A DNA stretch of 30,725 nucleotides, taken from Stentor roeselii. Its lineage: Eukaryota > Ciliophora > Heterotrichea > Heterotrichida > Stentoridae. The stretch is from contig RSEH01000381.1 of NCBI GenBank assembly GCA_006503475.1, forward strand, positions 1 through 30,725. The letters are read 5' to 3'. The notes under the pieces were generated by a model that did no database searches, had not been told where the DNA came from, and saw only the letters and a program-made list of their open reading frames with translations. Made by a program: the position numbers and the translations under genes. Shown here piece by piece: positions 25,443 to 30,725 of the stretch (within the stretch, counting starts at the first letter, position 1; every line of letters starts with the position of its first letter).

Positions 25443-27479
25443 ATGATAAGGCTTTTATTTTTAGTCTCTATAGGAATTTGTTTACATATTGAACAGCTAC
25501 CAAAGTCAAGATCCCCTCCAGAGAGACTGATTCACTCAACTTCTGCTACGGCAAAGTCGACGGTCTATCATTACGGTGGAGAAAAATCAGATAATACTTT
25601 TAGTTCTTCATTGTTCGCTTATGATTCATTGAATTTTTACTGGGAAGAAATCATTCCTCAGTCATCATTACTACCTCCAGCTTTATCTCGAAGCAAGTCA
25701 TTTATTGATTCTAAAAATCAATTTAAAGTGTTGTTTGGTCTGAACGAAAACAGAATCTCGGAAGTTTTGTACTCTTTCAATCTGGAACTTTTACACTGGA
25801 CTCAAGAATCCTTAACAGGAGACTTGATTTACCCTTCAATCGACTCAGCAGACTGCCTGTTTACCTTTAGGTCTTCCAGATATTTAGCCTTATACGGAGG
25901 TGTATCATCATCTGGAATCCTGGACACCTTTTATTTGTAAAACTTAATCAGAATCAACACCGAAACCTTAGAAGTGCAAAGCAAAACGCAAGGTAATCCA
26001 GGGAAAATGACTGAAGCGTCTCTAGTCTTCCACAACGATTTCTCTACCTATTAGGAGTCCAAGACAAAAATCCCTATTTGTTCTTTATTTAAACTTGACC
26101 TAACTACTAGCCTTTGGTCAGAGGTAAAAACGAAAAACGTGGTTCTTTCAAGAAAAGGGCAAATATCTGTAGTCTTTAATAATACCTTGCTCGTCTTTTT
26201 TGGGTATTCGGGAAGTCAGAAGTTTGTTGAAATGCTTGAACTAGACCTGCTGAGCTTACAATGGGAAAGCTCAAACAGTGAGGAGTATCTTTATGGGTCA
26301 TCGGCTCAGATGTTTCAGAATATGGTGATTTTTTTACTTGGAAGAACTGTAAAAAGCTATCAAAACTCACTTCGAGCGTATTTTTTTGAAAGTCGAAGCT
26401 TACAGAACTTAACTTTTTCAAGTGATTTTCCTGTTGCCAGGAAAAATCATGTAAGTTGGGTTTACAGCAACTCAGTTTATATTTTTGGAGGGGTTGGCTC
26501 TGATGGGGTTTTCTTGTATGATATTTGGAAATATGATGTTAAGGTTCATAGGTGGGAATTTGTGCAGACTACTGGAGAACAGCCTGAACCGAGAGAGCTG
26601 GCTGGAAATGATTTTATTCAAGGGACTGGGCTTGTAATTGTAGGTGGAAGGTCAATAAATTCAATTCTCTCTGATTTTTATTTATTTCTTCCAAAATCAC
26701 TCATCTGGGTTCCATACAAAACATCAGGGGTTAAGATGAGTCCTCGTCACTCTAGCTGCGTCTACACCTATATGTTCAAAACTCTCATATTTGGAGGCCA
26801 AGACGAAAAATCCGCCCAAAATGATTTCTGGTCTTTCGACTACACTTCAAGTACTTTCACAAAACTGGAAATCCAAAACGAAAAAATTTTAAAAATAAAA
26901 AAATATCGATGCGCATTCGAACAGAAAATTGATTCTCTTTCTCTTTACCTGATTGGAGGCTCGACTGAAAACAACGAGGTAAATGACTCAGTCTTTAAAA
27001 TCACGTTGACTGACTTTCCGAATGAAAACCAAACTATTGAGGCAACATTCCACTGGAAAAGCGATTATTTGATGTTGCAAGACTTTTCATTGCATATGGA
27101 CAACTCATGGACTTTCCTCATAGGAGGCCGATCAGGTCGAGAGCTTTCCAAATCGATCCTGAAGCTCAGCCTTCGCGAAAAGACTATTGAAGCCTACCCT
27201 GTCTCTTATATGCTCTGGGTGACAAGTCATACTTCTGCCCATCTTGGTCAAAATTTGTTTATATTTGGAGGGGTTTCTTCAAAAAGTGGATTTTTTACCA
27301 GTTCTCGCCCGAAAAATCAACTGTTCAAACTAGAGGACTTGAATCTCACTTGTCGCTTCGGAAATATTACTGGAAATAAATGCTCGCCTTGCAACCTGGA
27401 TATTTTTGGACCTCGGGAAAGTGTCTACCTTGTTTTAAGAACTTTTAAGGCCTCTGGCAGCTGCATTGTAGACACCTGA
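25443..27479 (+). pseudogene. Secreted kelch-repeat protein, frame-disrupted
   Basis: ATG at 25443 opens with a likely signal peptide (MIRLLFLVSIGICLHI) and kelch-type strands such as YLALYGGVSSSGILDTFYL. A 15-nt intron at 25937-25951 continues the frame. The frame then reaches TAG at 26052. A better kelch strand, YLLGVQDKNPYLF, lies one frame over (26045-26083), and the first frame returns at about 26088 with FKLDLTTSLWSEV. So a one-base loss near 26040 and a one-base gain near 26085 compensate each other. The later part has many kelch units (VYIFGGVGSDGVFLYDIWKY, LIFGGQDEKSAQNDFW, LFIFGGVSSKSG), then CRFGNITGNKCSPC and a TGA. Past TGA and a nearby TAG the same frame still looks protein-like (TWGFSKQSSSFRQGF). 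I call it a decaying gene; base-calling errors could explain the first lesions. Kelch repeats form propellers for protein binding. Confidence 0.7.
25937..25951 (+). other. 15-nt spliceosomal intron
   Basis: GTAAAACTTAATCAG in phase 2 of the kelch reading frame; removal restores a Leu codon and continues with INTETLEVQSK. GT/AG ends and TTAA at 8-11 as in the other two introns. Retention gives TAA. Its intact form shows that the gene was functional recently. Confidence 0.75.
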
Positions 27480-27569
27480 TGCTAGACATGGGGATTTAGT
27501 AAGCAAAGTTCGTCTTTCCGTCAAGGTTTCTTAATAAATGTACGACACGATCCGAATCTCAAAACTTAG

Positions 27570-28237
27570 GCATCCAACTCTAAATCTTCTTCTACAATTC
27601 TGCAGCTTTCAGACTGAACCAAACGTAGAGGATTTATTCGAATTTTTCATTGATCTGAATTTGGAGAATTTTCGTGATGACTTGATAGTCTTGTTTTTTC
27701 ATTACTTCTAAAACAGTGGCTTCGATACATTTCACATAAAATACCTCGGCCGGTCTTGAGAAGCCCATTTCGCGGAAAGACTGCCTGACAAGAAGTACTG
27801 TGATTTCTTTTTAATAAGGGGGTTGGTGTTTACTTGGATTTTTTTTGGCGAGAGTTTGATTTCGAAAATTTTCTTCTTCTTATGCTTCGAAAGGCTCGTT
27901 GGATAAAATTCTTACGCTGCCTTTCAGCATGAAGAAAAATCCCTGGCCTTCACCATCAAGACAGACGTAGTTGTTTGTGTTGAAGGAATACACTGATATG
28001 AATATGCAAATTCTTGGTGCAGTTTAAAGACTCTTCTTTTAGGTCTTGAAAGAATTTTAAGTTACTTGTTTGGCTGCTGATTGATTTTATCTGAAAGACT
28101 TTGGCTCGTCTGGAGGGATTCGCAGAAAGTCGATCAAGAAATGAACTGAAAGACCATTTTCTCTTACTCCCTGAATTTACTGGAAGATGGAAGTATAAGA
28201 TGAGATTATTTGAATAAGTAAAAGAGTTCTGAGGCAC
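27570..28237 (-). pseudogene. Relic of a cyclic-nucleotide-binding-domain protein
   Basis: Reverse-strand fragments line up in the order of a cNMP-binding domain. From about 28237 to 27956 one frame contains NLKFFQDLKEESL and CTKNLHI. A shifted frame then gives NYVCLDGEGQGFFFMLKGSV and RIL (27900-27972), matching the EGD...FFIILKGSV strand. A TAA follows at 27880-27882 and another at about 27811. The same frame then resumes with VLLVRQSFREMGFSRPAEVF, KCIEATVLEVMKKQDYQVI and a TAA at 27634-27636; the SFGEM-type phosphate-binding cassette here reads SFREM. Further down, a third frame gives VQSESCRIVEEDLELDA. Stops plus at least two shifts, and no ATG start, mean it is broken. Intact relatives in ciliates act as cAMP/cGMP sensors. 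Confidence 0.65.
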
Positions 28238-28249
28238 CAGAATCTATCA

Positions 28250-29440
28250 TTAAAAAAAAATCAGTCTCAAACAATCCAAAATTCAACACTCCAACTCTTA
28301 AAATCCTGATCACCTTTAAACCCTTCTAAATTCCTCAATTTTCATCCAAGCCCTAAAAAATAACTACCTCGAATCTTTTCCGATCATCAAGTTTTCCCAA
28401 TCAACTCAGTCTCAAACCTACTAAAAACAGATGATGAATAGAAAATGAAATTTGTAAAAAGAAATTGAAGGTGCTACCCTCATTACGTGGTTGCACACGA
28501 AGGAAAGCTGTTGATCAGCGAAAAGCGCATCACAATTGTAACAGGAGAGTCCAGGAAAAGCTTCTAAGGAGACGATGGACATAGACTAGCTGCTAAATTG
28601 CTGGGGAGTTATCACCGATGATCAAATGTCAACTCCACTTAGACGCCTGAGAAGTCATCCTGTCAGTCCTCTGAAGGACTATATCTGATGTTTATCATGA
28701 TTAAACCACACTGTCTACACTTCAAACATCAACGATGACTCCAACTCTTCTTACACAACAACTCTCTTGCACTTCTAGAAAGCTCGTCAATTACAAATCA
28801 AAATGCAGAAATTATATATTGGAGAATTAGATCTTGCCCAACTTTTATCAGACATCAACAAAGAGAAAATTTATTTTAAAATATCATCCTCAATCGAAAA
28901 TTGAATTTTCTATGATTAAGATTGCTTTGAGAAAGTCTGAAATATTTCAAAGAATGGACAAATCTTGATAGTCATAACATTGAAATCATTCGATGTTGTG
29001 ATGAATATTTCAAGGATATAGATAGAAGGAATTTATAGGAGATTTGAGACATAAATTTACTTGAATCACTCACGATCTCTTAATCTAAAACAAGAATCTC
29101 TTTAAAAAATCAACAAAACTATCAAAAATTCAATCAACCCATGAGGACCTTTCCGGGATCCTTAAAAATTTATCGATTCTGCATCAAAAGCCCTAAACGA
29201 CTGAGAAACTCTTCGAAAATTCACCAAAAAGTCTGCTTCAACTGAAAAACTCTCACTTCTATATCTTTAGATCAAGAAACTGCTTCAACCCGTAAATAAA
29301 CCAGAAATTTCACAAACTCTTTTTTGAAAGATGGTAGAAATCATCAAAAATCACTTAGAAACGATCAAAGATAAGGTAAAACAGTGGAAAAGGAAAATTC
29401 TTTGAACAATTGAAAATGAATTAAGAATCCTCTGATGGAT
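28250..29440. other. Non-coding or heavily decayed stretch
   Basis: No intact gene. At 28469-28621 (+) a less AT-rich part has 32 open codons (including HYVVAHEGKLLISEKRITIV), then TAA, then 17 more protein-like codons (GDDGHRLAAKLLGSYHR). I do not recognise the family. The remainder is AT-rich with frequent stops in all frames. Confidence 0.45.
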
Positions 29441-29443
29441 TAA

Positions 29444-30529
29444 TGGAAAGTCTCGTCTTTCGTTGATAACATTGGAAAGATTATTTCTATTTCTCTCAGC
29501 AAGTCTGGAATTTTCTTTGTTTTCAGGTCTGAATACTTTACTATGAGAGTTTTCAACGTTTTGATAGAAGAATTGAATGTATTATGATTATATCTGGGAA
29601 TAATTTATGTGTTAAAATGAGCGATTCAGAAAAACTCGTGATTTCTGGTTCAGATGATAAAACAGTCAGGGTGGATTCAGCCTCAAAAAAAATTGAAAAT
29701 CTTGGGAATCATATCAAAGGGTTAAATGATTTCCTTGTCAGATAATTGATAGGTATTCAATCAGTTCAGGTGCTAATGAAAAAGCTTTCGTTTTAAAACT
29801 GTCAGAAAATTTGATTATCTTAAAAGTGATTATATCAGCGGACTAATCAAACCATTGTTCAATAGTCCAGGCACTTTTGTATAAGATCGTAATAAAAGCT
29901 TGAAAACTAATTCGATTTTAAGATTGGATTTCAAAGAATTTTGTATGAACATCTATCAGCTGTTTTACTCTTTGCAATGACAGGAAGAATGCATTATTAG
30001 TGTTTAGATGCCTTTATTTGATAATAGAAATATGGTTCAGCAAGATCATACAATTTCGGCAAATTTTTATCAACCCTAATCAATTGAAAGGACGTTAATA
30101 GATCTTCGGCTACATTCCAAAGTCAGTTTTTTTATATCTCTTAGATCAGGAGACAGAACTTCTACAAATCTTTAACAAATGCAAGGATGTTAAACTTATG
30201 CATTTAAAGAGCACACTCTATAATACCCATCCAGTATTTTTATTTATCCTAAATAACTCTATCGCATTTTATAAGATGCCTGAAGATGAATCGAGAGGTT
30301 TATATCTTTTCTTATTTCGACGCAATTGTTTCAATTACTTCCGATGACAATACTTTATTGTTATTCCCATCATTAACAACCAAGTTTCCCTTTTTAAATC
30401 GAGCTCGTCAAAGTAATTTGGGAACTTCTAAGGCATAGCTGTAAAGTGACTAATCTTGTGATAAGTAAAAGCAACTAAAGTATTATCTCGACTTATTCAA
30501 AGGGAGAGTTGAAAGTATGGACTCTGTAA
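29444..30529 (+). pseudogene. Relic of a WD40-repeat protein
   Basis: Several WD40-like blades can be read but in different frames. 29444-29587: SFVDNIGKIISISLSKSGIF then MRVFNVLIEE. 29617-29745: SDSEKLVISGSDDKTVRV, the clearest blade, with the expected Trp of the closing WD missing, then a TAA. About 29750-29830: YSISSGANEKAFVLKLSENL. 30102-30347: 81 open codons with LDQETELLQIFNKCKDVKL and FLFILNNSIAFYKMPEDE. 30313-30438: DAIVSITSDDNTLLLFPSLT. 30401-30529: LLRHSCKVTNLVISKSN, an in-frame TAA at 30476, then STYSKGELKVWTL. The order is consistent with one ancestral propeller protein interrupted by several indels and stops. It may continue beyond the right edge. WD40 propellers are protein-binding platforms; the original function cannot be told. 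Confidence 0.65.
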
Positions 30530-30725
30530 TAGGTTGCTTTGGTATCTTGTTTCATCTTTAATCCAATAATTTTACTTTTAATGCTTTCCAGCAAGAAACT
30601 CTTTCACTTAGAGCTTAAATGATAAGACAATCGCCTTGCACGGTCTTCAAGACTCTCTCGAGATCAGCAAGTTTGAGATATGTCTAACTATTTTGAAGAG
30701 TTTATTCTTTTCACATGATGATTTT

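Noticed and set aside
26025-26054. 30-nt GT...AG intron removing the TAG at 26052 of the kelch gene
   Set aside because: All other introns here are 15 nt, and this one would delete a good kelch strand that reads in the neighbouring frame. Two small indels explain the data better.
27466-27483. 18-nt GT...AG intron (GTAGACACCTGATGCTAG) bypassing the TGA at the kelch 3' end
   Set aside because: Wrong length and no TTAA element; the next stretch stops soon and lies in a region of general decay. Kept as a possibility only.
27634-27882. TAA as Gln (alternative ciliate code)
   Set aside because: The intact genes, several thousand codons, contain no in-frame TAA, TAG or TGA and use all three as final stops, so reassignment is not supported for this genome.
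28469-28700. U3-like C/D snoRNA (GATGATCAA and nearby CTGA boxes)
   Set aside because: Box order and other conserved U3 elements were not found; such short boxes arise by chance.
1-30725. CRISPR array, insertion sequence or transposon, tRNA and rRNA genes
   Set aside because: No spaced direct repeats of CRISPR type, no transposase-like frame with terminal repeats, and no cloverleaf or rRNA-like sequence were recognised by eye on either strand.

Overview
The window looks like macronuclear DNA of a heterotrich ciliate close to Stentor. It is AT-rich, yet long genes run without in-frame stops. TAA, TAG and TGA all end genes, so the code is standard. Three gene models become continuous only after removing a GT...AG intron of exactly 15 nt, and introns this short are a known mark of heterotrichs. 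Gene content fits a ciliated, contractile cell: a centrin/spasmin-binding repeat protein, a ciliary microtubule-inner-protein homologue, a kinesin and a TPX2-like protein. The assignment is inference; no rRNA or telomere is present to confirm it.

Layout. 1-4392 (-): 5' part of a giant Trp-repeat protein whose C-terminal units repeat every 69 residues; it runs off the left edge. 4393-6597: 2.2 kb AT-rich spacer with no gene seen. 6598-8451 (+): large FKBP-TPR protein. 8486-12826 (-): 1446-aa unrecognised coiled-coil/low-complexity protein. 13319-14479 (+): one-intron gene, possibly CFAP97-like, with a Lys/Glu tract encoded by homopurine DNA. 14515-15564 (+): eIF2B beta. 15570-16517 (-): TPX2-like protein. 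16576-18627 (+): one-intron kinesin, head to head with the TPX2-like gene across 58 bp. 18701-20158 (+): fusion of CFAP161 and calcyphosin-like EF-hands. 20179-23523 (-): P4-ATPase lipid flippase. 23953-24615 (+): glutathione S-transferase.

From about 25.4 kb to the right edge the character changes. A secreted kelch-repeat gene carries a 15-nt intron but also frame disruptions and stops. It is followed by a broken cyclic-nucleotide-binding domain (-), an unidentified open stretch with a stop, and WD40-repeat fragments scattered over three frames (+). I read this as a cluster of decayed genes, although assembly errors could explain the kelch case.

The left and middle parts are compact: convergent pairs end 5-34 bp apart and one divergent pair shares 58 bp. 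The most interesting items are the 69-residue repeat protein, the CFAP161-calcyphosin fusion, the TPX2-like/kinesin pair, the uniform 15-nt introns and the pseudogene cluster.
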